Shown: piece by piece, positions 8,234 to 17,427 of the stretch | How positions within the stretch are numbered: the first letter of the stretch is position 1 | Layout of the letters: each line of letters opens with the position of its first letter | Assembly (NCBI GenBank): GCA_964592275.1 | Contig: CAZQDJ010000004.1 | Coordinates: 1-50,563, forward strand | Reading direction: 5' to 3' | DNA from: CANNBR01 sp964592275 | GTDB lineage: Bacteria > Babelota > Babeliae > Babelales > CAIQNR01 | DNA length: 50,563 nucleotides | Made by a program: the position numbers and the translations under genes | Notes under the pieces: model-generated | Told to the model about the DNA's origin: nothing | Database searches by the model: none | What the model saw: only the letters and a program-made list of their open reading frames with translations

Positions 8234-9316
8234 TTAAAACAGATCTTTTACGTCCTTGATGGTGAGGTAGATAAAGAGGAATATCATTAAAATCCAGGTG
8301 GCATAATGAGTGGCCACAACGATTTTTTCAGGAAGAGGGCGTCTGATGATTGCTTCAATGGTAAAGGTTAAAATTCTTCCTCCGTCAAGAATAGGCAAAG
8401 GAATAACGTTAAGTACGCCGAGTGTGATGCTAATGACGGTGAGGAAAATAAGGAATAATTTAATGCCTTGTCCTGCGCTTGCAATAGTAAGCGATATCAT
8501 CATTAATGGTCCTGAAAAGCCTTCGGCAGAGCGCTTTTTGAATGCATTTGCAAGCGAATGTGCTGTTGATGAGACAAGCTCTTTCGTGATGGTAAAAGCT
8601 TGATGAAAGGCTTTAAAAAAAGAAACAGGTTTTAAGGAAGGAAATAAAAATTCTTCAATTCCCAAAACTCCATATTCTTTATCTTTTATTTTTCGAGATC
8701 CTAAGGTCAAAGTAAAGGTTTTTACTTCTCCATTACGCTGGAGAGTAACAATAGTTTCTTTGTTGGCAAGGGGTTCTAGTGCTTGGAATAAGGTGTTGAT
8801 ATGTTCAGAAACATTGATTCCATTTACGGTGAGGAGTTTGTCTCCAGAAATGATACCGGCTTTTTGAGCAGGAGATTCGGGGATAATTTTTTTGATAGAG
8901 TATGAGCCTTGGTGCATAAGAAATGGATTGGAAGGGATTCCTGACATAGAAAGACCAACGAGACAGACATAGGCGAAAATAAGATTAAAGATGATACCGC
9001 CCCAGGCAATACACATTTTTTGTAGATAGCTTTTATTATCGATTGTGCGATTTTTATTTATGCCTTCAGTTTGACCCATTTCGATTTCCACATAACCGCC
9101 AACAGGAATGAGCGAAAGAGAAAAAGTAGTTTCTCCTATTTTTTTCTTAAGAATTTGAGGTCCAAATCCAATGGAAAATGAGGGGGCGTGTACATTAAAA
9201 AGTTTACAAAAGAGGAAATGTCCTAGCTCGTGAAAGGCTATGACCGCTCCGACTCCAGCAATTCCTGCGAGAATATAGGGAAAATTTTGGATAAACCAAG
9301 TTCCTTGTGCTATCAT
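8234..9316 (-). CDS. rseP: Site-2 zinc metalloprotease RseP
   Basis: Inner-membrane intramembrane protease that cleaves anti-sigma factors or remnant signal peptides. The 360 residues show the catalytic HELGH motif at His29-His33 in the first membrane segment, the GGYVE segment, a PDZ domain in the middle (about 130-210, PAQKAGIISGDKLLTVNG), and the third zinc ligand region LNVIPLPILDGGRILTF near the C-terminus. Only one PDZ domain is evident, as in many shorter homologues; E. coli has two. AAGGAG lies 6 nt before the ATG. dxr, cdsA and bamA, its frequent neighbours, are absent. The substrate cannot be judged from this window. Confidence 0.93.
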   Translation of the reverse strand: MIAQGTWFIQNFPYILAGIAGVGAVIAFHELGHFLFCKLFNVHAPSFSIGFGPQILKKKIGETTFSLSLIPVGGYVEIEMGQTEGINKNRTIDNKSYLQKMCIAWGGIIFNLIFAYVCLVGLSMSGIPSNPFLMHQGSYSIKKIIPESPAQKAGIISGDKLLTVNGINVSEHINTLFQALEPLANKETIVTLQRNGEVKTFTLTLGSRKIKDKEYGVLGIEEFLFPSLKPVSFFKAFHQAFTITKELVSSTAHSLANAFKKRSAEGFSGPLMMISLTIASAGQGIKLFLIFLTVISITLGVLNVIPLPILDGGRILTFTIEAIIRRPLPEKIVVATHYATWILMIFLFIYLTIKDVKDLF

Positions 9317-9689
9317 GAAAAACTCCTTTGAATCATGTGAAAATTACAGACATGCAATAAGCAAGCCGTCTTTACTTTAACAAGGAACGGGAAAGTCGTC
9401 TACGAAGAGTGACTGTTCTGACAATAAGCTTGTGGTTTTTGAAAATAAGCTGTAGTTCGATAAAAAAGCTGGATAGGCTTGATTCAAAAGGAGAATTGTT
9501 AAGGTTGTTTTGGTTTGTTTCCCTTGAAAAAATTTACAGAGAGGGTAAACTATCGATGGACCTTTAAAACTGAATCCCGATTCAATCTGTCTTCTGTATA
9601 CGAGTTTTCGATCAACGAAATGTCTCATAATGGGCTAACAGAGAGGGTTCTGTTCTTTATTAATCTGTAACTGTTAGGAATTAAAAGGT
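9317..9689. other. 373-bp leader/intergenic region before the ribosomal superoperon
   Basis: Separates divergent rseP and rpsL. It should hold the promoters of both. I see one plausible plus-strand promoter (9524-9551), leaving an untranslated leader of about 130 nt before rpsL. A short minus-strand frame inside (9377-9628) has no ribosome site and no recognisable features. No RNA gene is recognised. Confidence 0.5.
9524..9551 (+). promoter_or_regulatory. Predicted promoter of the rpsL-rplQ superoperon
   Basis: TTGAAA (9524-9529), 16 nt, TAAACT (9546-9551), about 138 nt upstream of rpsL. It is the best sigma70-like pair in the leader by eye. Confidence 0.4.
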
Positions 9690-10073
9690 ATGCCAACGAT
9701 AAATCAACTCTGTCGATTCGGGAGAAAAAAGACTAGAGATAAATCAAAAAGCCCTGCGTTGCGCGGTTGCCCTCAGTTGAGAGGCGTTTGTACTCGTGTT
9801 TTTACACAAACTCCTAAAAAACCAAACTCTGCGTTGCGTAAAGTTGCTCGTGTGAAGTTGTCCACAGGAATGGAAGTTACTGCTTATATACCTGGTGAAG
9901 GCCATAATCTTCAAGAACACTCTGTTGTTCTTATTCGAGGTGGAAGAGTAAAAGATTTACCTGGTGTTAAATATCATATTGTACGCGGAACGCTTGATAC
10001 TGCTGCTGTTGAAGGCAGAAAACAATCTCGTTCACACTACGGTGCTAAACGTCCAAAAAGTACTACAAAATAA
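9690..10073 (+). CDS. rpsL: 30S ribosomal protein S12
   Basis: Decoding-centre protein of the small subunit that controls translational accuracy. Very highly conserved: MPTINQLCRFGRKKTRDKSK at the N-terminus and the decoding loop TPKKPNSALRKVARV, which keeps the lysine of the PKKPNS motif (substitutions there confer streptomycin resistance in other bacteria). The second loop PGEGHNLQEHSVVLIRGGRV is also intact. Length 127 is normal. First gene of the run; rpsG follows after 11 nt, the classic str order. Confidence 0.98.
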   Translation: MPTINQLCRFGRKKTRDKSKSPALRGCPQLRGVCTRVFTQTPKKPNSALRKVARVKLSTGMEVTAYIPGEGHNLQEHSVVLIRGGRVKDLPGVKYHIVRGTLDTAAVEGRKQSRSHYGAKRPKSTTK

Positions 10074-10084
10074 GGATTTGATAT

Positions 10085-10567
10085 ATGCCACGTCGCAAAT
10101 CAGTGAACTTAAAACGGGAAATCGGTGTTGATTTACAATACGGGTCTCCTATCATTCAAAAATTTATTAATGTTGTAATGCGTCAAGGAAAAAAGAGTAT
10201 AGCTCGTACTATTGTGTACGATGCGCTTGATGTCCTTGTTAAGAAAAACAGCGGCGATAAAGAAAAAGGGTTAAAAATGTTCGAACGTGCGTTCGAAAAC
10301 ATTGTTCCTGTTATTGAAGTCCGTCCTCGTCGTGTTGGTGGTGGGGTTTACCAAATTCCAGTTGAAGTTCGTCCAGATAGAGCAAGTGCTCTTGGAATGC
10401 GTTGGCTCATTGCGGCCGCAGCATCCCGTTCTGATAAAACAATGGGATTGCGTTTGGCTCAAGAGCTTCTTGAAGCTTCTGAAGGTCGTGGCGCAGCGGT
10501 TAAGAAAAAAGCTGATGTTCACCGTATGGCTGAAGCAAATCGTGCGTTCTCGCACTATGCTTGGTAA
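10085..10567 (+). CDS. rpsG: 30S ribosomal protein S7
   Basis: Primary binder of the 3' domain of 16S rRNA; it nucleates assembly of the head and lies near the E site. Recognised by MPRRKSVNLKREIGVDLQYG, the conserved GLKMFERAFENIVPVIEVRPRRVGGGVYQIPVEVRPDR region split over the centre, and the C-terminal MAEANRAFSHYAW. Length 160 is within the family range. It sits between rpsL (11 nt) and fusA (16 nt). In E. coli S7 is the autogenous repressor of the str operon; no such site can be identified here by eye. Confidence 0.98.
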   Translation: MPRRKSVNLKREIGVDLQYGSPIIQKFINVVMRQGKKSIARTIVYDALDVLVKKNSGDKEKGLKMFERAFENIVPVIEVRPRRVGGGVYQIPVEVRPDRASALGMRWLIAAAASRSDKTMGLRLAQELLEASEGRGAAVKKKADVHRMAEANRAFSHYAW

Positions 10568-10583
10568 TTGAGGGCTAAAGGAC

Positions 10584-12653
10584 ATGAGTATTGATTTAAA
10601 AAAACATAGAAATATTGGCATCGCTGCCCATATTGACGCGGGTAAAACAACCGTAACAGAACGAATTCTGTATTATACTGGTATTTCTCATAAGATTGGT
10701 GAAGTTCATTCCGGCGAAGCCGTTATGGATTGGATGGAGCAGGAAAAAGAACGTGGTATTACGATTCAAGCTGCTGCGATTACTTGTTCTTGGAAAGGAA
10801 CGAGTATTAATATTATCGATACTCCTGGGCATGTGGATTTTACTATTGAAGTAGGTCGTTCGCTTCGTGTTCTCGATGGTATGGTGTCAGTGTTTTGTGG
10901 TGTAGCTGGTGTTCAGCCGCAATCTGAAACGGTATGGCGTCAAGCAACTCGTTATAATGTTCCTTCTATTGTTTTTGTTAACAAGATGGATCGTGTGGGT
11001 GCTGAATTTTTCCGTGTTGTTGATGATATCAATACTCGTTTGAATGGAAATGCTCTTGCTATGCAAATTCCGGTTGGTTCTTCTGAAACATTCAGAGGGG
11101 TCGTTGATGTTTTGACTGGTAAGATGGTGCTTTTTGCAGAAGATGACAAAGGGCTTGCGGTTGAGTGGCAAGATGCTTCTCCTGAGTATGCAGATCAAAT
11201 TGCTGACCTTCGCATGAAAATTGCTGAACGTGCATGTGATTTTGATGATGCTTTGGCTGAGCGTTATCTTGATGGCAAAGAATTAGGGATTGATGAGATC
11301 AAGGCTGCTTTGCGTAAGGGGGTTCTCAAGCGAGAAGTGTTTCCTGCGTTTTGTGGATCTGCTTTCAAGAATAAGGGTGTTCAGGCGATGCTTGATGCTG
11401 TAGTTGATTATCTTCCTTCTCCGCTTGATGTGCCGCCAGTTGTAGGAAAAGATCCTGATACTGATAAAGAAATTACAAGACGAGCTGATCCAAGTGAGCC
11501 GTTTTCGGGACTTGCATTTAAAATTATGACTGATCCATTTGTTGGAACATTGTCATTCGTTCGTGTTTACTCAGGAACATTAAAATCTGGTTCATATGTT
11601 AAAAATGTTACTACGGGTAACAAAGAACGTGTGAGTCGTTTGATTAGAATGCTTTCTAATAAACGGGAAGAAATTGATTTTGTTGAGGCAGGGGATATTG
11701 CGGCATTTGTTGGTCTTAAAGATGTTAAGACAGGGGATTCTCTGTCTGATGAAAAACATCCAATTTTGTTAGAAAAAATTGATATTCCTGTAGCGGTTAT
11801 TTCTTCTTCTGTTGAGCCTAAAAATAAAGGCGATTACGACAAGATGATCACTGCATTGCGAAAAATGGCGCAGGAAGATCCTTCATTTAGGCTTGCTTAT
11901 AACGAAGAAACTGGTCAAACAGTTATTGCTGGTATGGGTGAGTTGCATCTTGAAATTCAAATTGATCGTCTTCGCCGTGAGCACAAGGTAGATGTTGAGC
12001 CTGGTAAATTGCAAGTTGCTTATAAAGAAACGATTCAAAAACCGGTTGAGATTGAAGGCAAGTATATTAAACAGTCCGGTGGTCGTGGTCAATATGGGCA
12101 CGTTTGGTTAAAATTAGAACCGCTAGAACGTGGTGCAGGTTTTAAATTTGAAAACAAATTGAGTGGTGGGTCGATTCCAAGAGAATTCGTTCCAGCGATC
12201 GAAAAAGGTCTTTTAGAAGCTATTGTAAATGGCCCTATGGGTGGTTATCAGGTAGTGGATATGAAAGTTGCAGTTTTTGATGGTTCTTATCACGATGTTG
12301 ATTCATCTGAAATAGCTTTCAAAATTGCTGCTGCAATGGCATTGCGTGATGGGATGAAAAAAGCTTCTCCTGTTCTTCTTGAGCCAATTATGAAGGTTGA
12401 AGTGGAAACGCCTGAAGAGTACATGGGTGATGTGATGGGAGACTTGAATTCACGTCGTGGTAGAATTTTGGGTATGGATGAAAAAAATAAAATTCAAATC
12501 ATACGAGCAGAAGTTCCTATGAGAGAAATGTTGGGCGGCTATGCAACAACACTTCGATCAATGAGTAAGGGGCGTGCAAGTTATTCTATGGAATTTGAAT
12601 GCTATCGTGAGATGCCAAAAAACGTAGAAGAAGAAGTATTGGGTAAGAAATAA
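10584..12653 (+). CDS. fusA: Elongation factor G
   Basis: GTPase that drives translocation of tRNA and mRNA on the ribosome and, with RRF, recycling. The 689 residues show GTPase motifs G1 AHIDAGKTT (about 15-23), ERGITI, G3 DTPGHVDF and G4 NKMD, followed by domain II, the domain IV signature (YKETIQKPVEIEGKYIKQSG, GGRGQYGHV) and the C-terminal EPIMKVEVETPEEYMGDV domain V. Gene order rpsG-fusA-tuf is classic. No truncation or odd composition. A second EF-G copy elsewhere cannot be excluded. Confidence 0.98.
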   Translation: MSIDLKKHRNIGIAAHIDAGKTTVTERILYYTGISHKIGEVHSGEAVMDWMEQEKERGITIQAAAITCSWKGTSINIIDTPGHVDFTIEVGRSLRVLDGMVSVFCGVAGVQPQSETVWRQATRYNVPSIVFVNKMDRVGAEFFRVVDDINTRLNGNALAMQIPVGSSETFRGVVDVLTGKMVLFAEDDKGLAVEWQDASPEYADQIADLRMKIAERACDFDDALAERYLDGKELGIDEIKAALRKGVLKREVFPAFCGSAFKNKGVQAMLDAVVDYLPSPLDVPPVVGKDPDTDKEITRRADPSEPFSGLAFKIMTDPFVGTLSFVRVYSGTLKSGSYVKNVTTGNKERVSRLIRMLSNKREEIDFVEAGDIAAFVGLKDVKTGDSLSDEKHPILLEKIDIPVAVISSSVEPKNKGDYDKMITALRKMAQEDPSFRLAYNEETGQTVIAGMGELHLEIQIDRLRREHKVDVEPGKLQVAYKETIQKPVEIEGKYIKQSGGRGQYGHVWLKLEPLERGAGFKFENKLSGGSIPREFVPAIEKGLLEAIVNGPMGGYQVVDMKVAVFDGSYHDVDSSEIAFKIAAAMALRDGMKKASPVLLEPIMKVEVETPEEYMGDVMGDLNSRRGRILGMDEKNKIQIIRAEVPMREMLGGYATTLRSMSKGRASYSMEFECYREMPKNVEEEVLGKK

Positions 12654-12690
12654 GTAGTTAGATAATTCAAGGCACTGTCAGGAGTTAGAC

Positions 12691-13875
12691 ATGGCAAAAG
12701 ATATATTTGAACGGAAAAAGCCGCATGTTAATATTGGTACGATTGGCCATGTTGACCATGGTAAAACAACGTTAACAGCTGCTATCACCAAAGTTTTGGC
12801 TGATAAAGGTATGGCGAATTTTAAAGCATTTGCTGAAATTGATAATGCGCCAGAAGAAAAAGCACGTGGTATTACCATTGCTACTTCTCACGTAGAATAT
12901 GAAACAGCAAAACGTCACTATGCGCACGTTGACTGTCCAGGTCACGCTGACTATGTTAAAAACATGATCACTGGTGCTGCTCAAATGGATGGAGCTATTT
13001 TAGTAGTGTCTGCTGCAGATGGTCCTATGCCTCAAACAAAAGAGCATATTTTGTTGGCAAGAAACATTGGTGTTCCGGCGCTTGTTGTATTCTTGAACAA
13101 AGTTGACATGGTTGAAGATTCTGAAATGGTTGACATGGTTGAAGAAGAAATAAGAGATCTTCTTTGCAAATATGATTTCCCAGGAAAAACTCTTCCAATT
13201 GTTCGTGGATCAGCAACTAAAGCTCTTGCAGGCGATGTAGATGGCGTTGCTGCTATCAACGCATTGATGGATGCATGTGATACTGCTATTCCAGATCCTG
13301 TTCGTGAAATTGATAAAGCTTTCTTGATGCCAATCGAAGGTGTTTTCACTATTTCTGGTCGTGGTACTGTGGCAACAGGACGTATTGAAAGTGGTCGTAT
13401 AAAAGTTGGTGATGAAATTGAACTTATCGGTCTTGGTAAGTCATTCAAAACAACTGTTACGGGCGTTGAAATGTTCCAAAAAACATTGAATGAAGGTTTG
13501 GCTGGCGATAACGTTGGGCTTCTTCTTCGCGGTATCAAAAAAGAAGATATCGAACGAGGTATGGTTGCAGTAAAACCAGGTTCTATTAAGCCACATAAGA
13601 AATTTAAGGCTGAAATTTATGTCTTGAGTAAAGAAGAAGGTGGTCGTCATAGTCCGTTCTTCTCAGGATACCGTCCTCAGTTCTATTTCAGAACAACAGA
13701 CGTTACTGGTGTTGTGACTCTTGAACCAGGTAGAGAAATGGTTATGCCAGGTGATAACGTTACTATTAGCGTTGAATTGATAAGTACTATCGCAATGGAA
13801 AAAGACTTGCGCTTCTCAATTCGTGAAGGTGGTAGAACGGTTGGATCTGGTGTGGTAACTGAAATTATTGCATAG
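12691..13875 (+). CDS. tuf: Elongation factor Tu
   Basis: GTPase that delivers aminoacyl-tRNA to the ribosomal A site. The 394-residue protein carries GHVDHGKTTLTAAI (G1), RGITI, DCPGHADYVKNMITGAAQMD (G3), NKVD (G4) and domain II/III motifs such as GRGTVATGRIESG and FRTTDVTGVV. CAGGAG lies 7 nt before the ATG. It directly precedes rpsJ (8 nt), so the str and S10 operons are physically joined, and tuf is very likely co-transcribed with both. Confidence 0.98.
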   Translation: MAKDIFERKKPHVNIGTIGHVDHGKTTLTAAITKVLADKGMANFKAFAEIDNAPEEKARGITIATSHVEYETAKRHYAHVDCPGHADYVKNMITGAAQMDGAILVVSAADGPMPQTKEHILLARNIGVPALVVFLNKVDMVEDSEMVDMVEEEIRDLLCKYDFPGKTLPIVRGSATKALAGDVDGVAAINALMDACDTAIPDPVREIDKAFLMPIEGVFTISGRGTVATGRIESGRIKVGDEIELIGLGKSFKTTVTGVEMFQKTLNEGLAGDNVGLLLRGIKKEDIERGMVAVKPGSIKPHKKFKAEIYVLSKEEGGRHSPFFSGYRPQFYFRTTDVTGVVTLEPGREMVMPGDNVTISVELISTIAMEKDLRFSIREGGRTVGSGVVTEIIA

Positions 13876-13883
13876 GAACAGCT

Positions 13884-14192
13884 GTGATTAAGAAAACAAA
13901 AATACGTTTAACGCTTAAATCATATGATCATCAATTGCTTGATAAAGCGGTTAAAACTATCTGTTTGACAGCGAAAAGGACCGGTGCCTTATTGGTCGGT
14001 CCTGTTCCAATGCCAAACAAAAAACGTTGCTTTACCGTTTTGCGTTCCCCTCATATTGATAAGAAATCACGTGAGCAGTTTGAATTAACTACGCATCGTC
14101 GTATCCTAGATATAGTCTCTCCATCGGATCAAACAATGGATGCTTTAATGAAGTTGACTATTTCATCTGGTGTAGATGTCGAGATTAAGTAA
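13884..14192 (+). CDS. rpsJ: 30S ribosomal protein S10
   Basis: Head protein of the 30S subunit; in E. coli it also partners NusB in antitermination. 102 residues, the usual size. Recognised by KIRLTLKSYDHQLLDKAVKTI, GPVPMPNKKRCFTVLRSPHIDKKSREQFE and the C-terminal ISSGVDVEIK. It starts at GTG with AGGAA at 7 nt. First gene of the S10 block, 8 nt after tuf, so no independent S10 promoter is obvious. Confidence 0.97.
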   Translation: MIKKTKIRLTLKSYDHQLLDKAVKTICLTAKRTGALLVGPVPMPNKKRCFTVLRSPHIDKKSREQFELTTHRRILDIVSPSDQTMDALMKLTISSGVDVEIK

Positions 14193-14239
14193 GCATAAAG
14201 AGTGGTGATACTAATAAGCATAAGTGAGGAAGGCTCTTC

Positions 14240-14857
14240 ATGGTAGGTGGTTTTTATGGGAGAAAAATTGGGATGACCCAACTTTTCTCTGAGAACCAAG
14301 TTATTCCTGTAACAATAATTGACGCATCGTTTTGGTTTGTAACAGATATCAAAACAAAAGAACGCGATGGTTATTATGCAGTACAACTTGCAAAAGTAAG
14401 AAAACGTTACGAAGGTGAATCATTTTCGCCTGAGTGGCTAAAAGACAAAAAAGAGTATTTTTTGTATGTGAGGGAAGTTCCCGTGACCGAGGCTCCAGAA
14501 GGAGTTGAGGTAGGAACCGCTGCCGATTTCTTCAAACTTTTTAATGCTGGGGACATGGTTGATGTTTCTGGTACAACAAAAGGTTGTGGGTTTGCAGGTG
14601 TTATGAGAAAACATGGCTACTCTGGTGGCGGAAACAGTCATGGTAACATGATGGGAAGACGTCCTGGATCTATCGGTTCTTTAACAAAGAGCGGTCATGT
14701 TATCAAGGGTAAAGGGCTTCCTGGACATATGGGTGTGGATAAACGCACTATACAAAATCTTGAAGTAATAAAAATAATTTTAGAAAGCAACGCTATTGCG
14801 GTCAAAGGCTCTGTGCCAGGTAAAGCCGGTTCATTAGTGTTTGTTCGCAAGAAGTAG
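14240..14857 (+). CDS. rplC: 50S ribosomal protein L3
   Basis: Early assembly protein lining the region near the peptidyl-transferase centre. Recognised by GFYGRKIGMTQLF at the start, the internal loop GGGNSHGNMMGRRPGSIGS and GKGLPGHMGVDKRTIQNL. 205 residues, normal. AGGAAGG precedes the ATG at 14240. A 47-nt gap from rpsJ is the second largest inside the S10 block. The conserved glutamine methylated in E. coli L3 cannot be placed confidently here. Confidence 0.97.
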   Translation: MVGGFYGRKIGMTQLFSENQVIPVTIIDASFWFVTDIKTKERDGYYAVQLAKVRKRYEGESFSPEWLKDKKEYFLYVREVPVTEAPEGVEVGTAADFFKLFNAGDMVDVSGTTKGCGFAGVMRKHGYSGGGNSHGNMMGRRPGSIGSLTKSGHVIKGKGLPGHMGVDKRTIQNLEVIKIILESNAIAVKGSVPGKAGSLVFVRKK

Positions 14858-14866
14858 GAATAAAAC

Positions 14867-15514
14867 ATGAGTGGGCAAATACTTTCATCAGGAGATCAAA
14901 AACAGTATGTTTTGAAGCCTTCTGATTTAGAATTAAAGGCTAACACAGGCGAACCGCTTGCTCCTGTGGCTTTTGCTACAGTAGTAAGGGAACTTTTACA
15001 GAATAGCCGTCAAGGTACTGTAGGGTGTAAAACTCGTGCGATGGTTAGCGGTTCAAATAAAAAACCGTGGAAACAAAAAGGTACTGGTCGTGCTCGTGCT
15101 GGGGCAAGAACTTCTCCATTGTGGCGTGGCGGTGGTATTATTTTTGGACCTCAAGCGAGAGTTAGAAAACTTAAAACTTCCAAGGGATTAAAAAGAGCAG
15201 TTGCTCGTGAGTTGTTGCAAAAAACACTCGCAGAGGAAAGGTTACTTCTTTTGAATTGGGCGTTAGAGGGTACTACTCCAAAAACTAAACAAGCATTTTT
15301 GGCTTTGCGTGAAAATAATTTGCATTTAGTTCCTGTAAACGTTTTCCTTTCAGTGGATGATGTACTTACTGTTGCTTCTTTTGCAAATATTCCATCAGTT
15401 AGAGTTATCTATTTTGATGCTCCTAATGCGTATGCATTAGCGGATGCGCATTATTGGGTAGTTCTGAAAAAAGACATGGATGCGTTTAGAACCATGGTTA
15501 GTCGATGGAAATAA
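14867..15514 (+). CDS. rplD: 50S ribosomal protein L4
   Basis: Large-subunit protein with an extended loop reaching the exit tunnel. The loop is clear: RAMVSGSNKKPWKQKGTGRARAG followed by RTSPLWRGGGIIFGP, then the globular domain with KTSKGLKRAVARELLQ. 215 residues, slightly longer than E. coli (201), with a few extra N-terminal residues before the family start. It follows rplC after 9 nt. In E. coli L4 autoregulates the S10 operon; no homologous leader is recognised before rpsJ. Confidence 0.96.
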   Translation: MSGQILSSGDQKQYVLKPSDLELKANTGEPLAPVAFATVVRELLQNSRQGTVGCKTRAMVSGSNKKPWKQKGTGRARAGARTSPLWRGGGIIFGPQARVRKLKTSKGLKRAVARELLQKTLAEERLLLLNWALEGTTPKTKQAFLALRENNLHLVPVNVFLSVDDVLTVASFANIPSVRVIYFDAPNAYALADAHYWVVLKKDMDAFRTMVSRWK

Positions 15515-15530
15515 CATCAAAGGGCACTAA

Positions 15531-15878
15531 ATGCAATTAACAGTATATGATATTATTAAGGGGCCTGTTATTACTGACAAGGCCTACAAAACTAACTTCC
15601 TTCTCAAACAGTTGGTTATTCGTGTGCATGTTCATGCGAATAAGCCAATGATAAAAGAAGCTTTAGAAAAGCTTTTTAACGTGAAGGTTGATAAGATACG
15701 CATAACAATACGTAAACCAAAAAACCGTTCTGTTAATCGTTATCCAGTAAAAGGGCAGACTATCAAAAAAGCAATTATTACCTTGAAAGATGGGTATGCT
15801 ATTGATGCGCTGAGTCAAGCTGGAGGCGGAACTGTCTCGCTAGATAGACAACAACACGGCACTACTGCTCAGGAGTAA
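15531..15878 (+). CDS. rplW: 50S ribosomal protein L23
   Basis: Sits at the tunnel exit, the docking site for trigger factor and SRP. Recognised by YDIIKGPVITDKAYK at the N-terminus, VHVHANKPMIKEALEKLFNVKVDKIRI and the RYPVKGQTIKKAIITLKDG segment. At 115 residues it has about 15 extra residues at the C-terminus (GGGTVSLDRQQHGTTAQE) beyond the E. coli protein. Only 5 nt separate it from rplB. Confidence 0.95.
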   Translation: MQLTVYDIIKGPVITDKAYKTNFLLKQLVIRVHVHANKPMIKEALEKLFNVKVDKIRITIRKPKNRSVNRYPVKGQTIKKAIITLKDGYAIDALSQAGGGTVSLDRQQHGTTAQE

Positions 15879-15883
15879 ATAAG

Positions 15884-16711
15884 ATGGCGATTATAAAAAG
15901 AAAGCCGAGAAATCCTTCGCTTCGTTTTCAAACGTTTCTTTCGTCTGCTGATGTTACCACGACTAAGCCAGAAAAAAGTCTTGTTGTTGGATTAAAAAGA
16001 AAAGCAGGACGTAATGCTCATGGTAGAATTACTGTAAGGCATCGTGGCGGCGGGGCTCAAAAAAGCTATCGTATTATTGATTTCAAAAGAAGTATTCGTG
16101 ATGTCGAAGGTACAGTATCTACAGTAGAGTACGATCCAAATCGTAACGTGCGTATTGGACTAGTGGTTTATAAAAATGGTGTTAAAGCTTACATTTTGCT
16201 TCCTGAAAAAGTAAAAGTAGGAACTGTTATTTCTGCTGGTCAGGATGTTGAAGCCAAGCCAGGTAATGCTATGCCGCTAAGAAAAATACCAGTTGGTTTT
16301 ACTATTCATAATATTGAAGTAAGACCTGGAGAAGGCGGTACGTTTGCTCGTAGCGCAGGTACATCTGCTCAAGTTATGGCTAAGACCGGTGATTACGTGA
16401 CATTGAGAATGCCATCAACCGAAATTCGATTAGTTCATCTTGATTGTTGGGCTACCATAGGTGAGCTTGGCAATGCTGACTATAAGAATATTTGTTGGGG
16501 TAAAGCGGGTCGTACAAGACATCGTGGATTCCGTCCATCTGTTCGTGGTATGGCTATGAACCCTGTTGATCATCCACATGGTGGTGGTGAAGGACGTTCA
16601 AAGTCAGGCTCTCATCCTCAGACTCCATGGGGTAAAGGATGTAAGGGGACTAGAACACGTAAAAGTCCACATGGTCCGTTTATTTTGAAAAGACGTAAGT
16701 CAAAAGATTAA
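15884..16711 (+). CDS. rplB: 50S ribosomal protein L2
   Basis: Universally conserved protein essential for subunit association and peptidyl-transferase assembly. Recognised by GRITVRHRGGGAQKSYR, the conserved C-terminal MNPVDHPHGGGEGRSKSG with the essential histidine region, and the basic tail PHGPFILKRRKSKD. 275 residues, normal. Located between rplW (5 nt) and rpsS (28 nt), as in the canonical S10 operon. Confidence 0.98.
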   Translation: MAIIKRKPRNPSLRFQTFLSSADVTTTKPEKSLVVGLKRKAGRNAHGRITVRHRGGGAQKSYRIIDFKRSIRDVEGTVSTVEYDPNRNVRIGLVVYKNGVKAYILLPEKVKVGTVISAGQDVEAKPGNAMPLRKIPVGFTIHNIEVRPGEGGTFARSAGTSAQVMAKTGDYVTLRMPSTEIRLVHLDCWATIGELGNADYKNICWGKAGRTRHRGFRPSVRGMAMNPVDHPHGGGEGRSKSGSHPQTPWGKGCKGTRTRKSPHGPFILKRRKSKD

Positions 16712-16739
16712 TAAATAATCTATTAAGTAGGTCAAAAGT

Positions 16740-17027
16740 ATGAGCAGATCAACCAAAAAGGGCCCATTTGTCGATGCATCACTTCTTAAGAAGGTGCATA
16801 CTGCAAAGGCCGAAAAAAAGAGCGAACCTGTAAAAACATGGTCGCGCAGAAGCATGGTGATTCCTGATTTCGTGGGAACTACCATCGCTGTGCATAACGG
16901 AAAAAAGTTTGTTTCAGTTTTTGTAACTGAAGATATGGTTGGACATTACCTTGGTGAGTTCTCCCCTACTAGAACATTTCGTTTACACAGTGGTCAGCGT
17001 AAAGCTGGGGTTGCTGGAAAAGAGTAA
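16740..17027 (+). CDS. rpsS: 30S ribosomal protein S19
   Basis: Head protein forming a complex with S13 near the A site. Diagnostic MSRSTKKGPFVDASLLKKV, then VKTWSRRSMVIPDFVGTTI and GHYLGEFSPTRTFRLHSG. 95 residues, normal. AGGTC lies upstream of the ATG. It lies in the canonical order rplB-rpsS-rplV. Confidence 0.97.
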   Translation: MSRSTKKGPFVDASLLKKVHTAKAEKKSEPVKTWSRRSMVIPDFVGTTIAVHNGKKFVSVFVTEDMVGHYLGEFSPTRTFRLHSGQRKAGVAGKE

Positions 17028-17072
17028 TTTCGATACACTAATAAGCACGAATCTAATGAGTTTGAGGCTATA

Positions 17073-17426
17073 ATGCAATTTAAAGCACTAGTAAAACAGG
17101 TACCATTTTCTCCTTATAAGCTCCGTCCATACGTGGAAGGAGTAAGAGGAAGGGATGTTACGTATGCGTTACAGTTATTGATGACTCAAGCGGTTATGCG
17201 AGTTGTGCCGATCAGAAAGGTTATCCAGTCTGCTGCGGCCAACGCGATGAACCGAGAAGGGGTTGCGATAACTGAGCTACGCATAAAAGAAATACGCGTT
17301 GATCAAGGTAAAATTTTTAAATATTTCAAACCGGGCTCTATGGGCCGTGCTGCAGCGCAGCGTAAACGGTTTAGTCATATCAGTGTTGTGTTGGAATTGA
17401 AAAATCAGCCATCTAAAGAGGCTTAG
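17073..17426 (+). CDS. rplV: 50S ribosomal protein L22
   Basis: Binds several 23S rRNA domains and lines the exit tunnel with its beta-hairpin. Recognised by VPFSPYKLRPYVEGVRGRDV, VIQSAAANAMNR and the C-terminal hairpin GSMGRAAAQRKRFSHISVVL. 117 residues, close to the family size. GAGGC precedes the ATG. Only 1 nt separates its stop from the GTG of rpsC, which suggests translational coupling. Confidence 0.96.
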   Translation: MQFKALVKQVPFSPYKLRPYVEGVRGRDVTYALQLLMTQAVMRVVPIRKVIQSAAANAMNREGVAITELRIKEIRVDQGKIFKYFKPGSMGRAAAQRKRFSHISVVLELKNQPSKEA

Positions 17427-17427
17427 T

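Noticed and set aside
9377..9628. Minus-strand 83-residue frame in the rpsL leader
   Set aside because: No ribosome site, no recognisable domain, lies in the promoter region.
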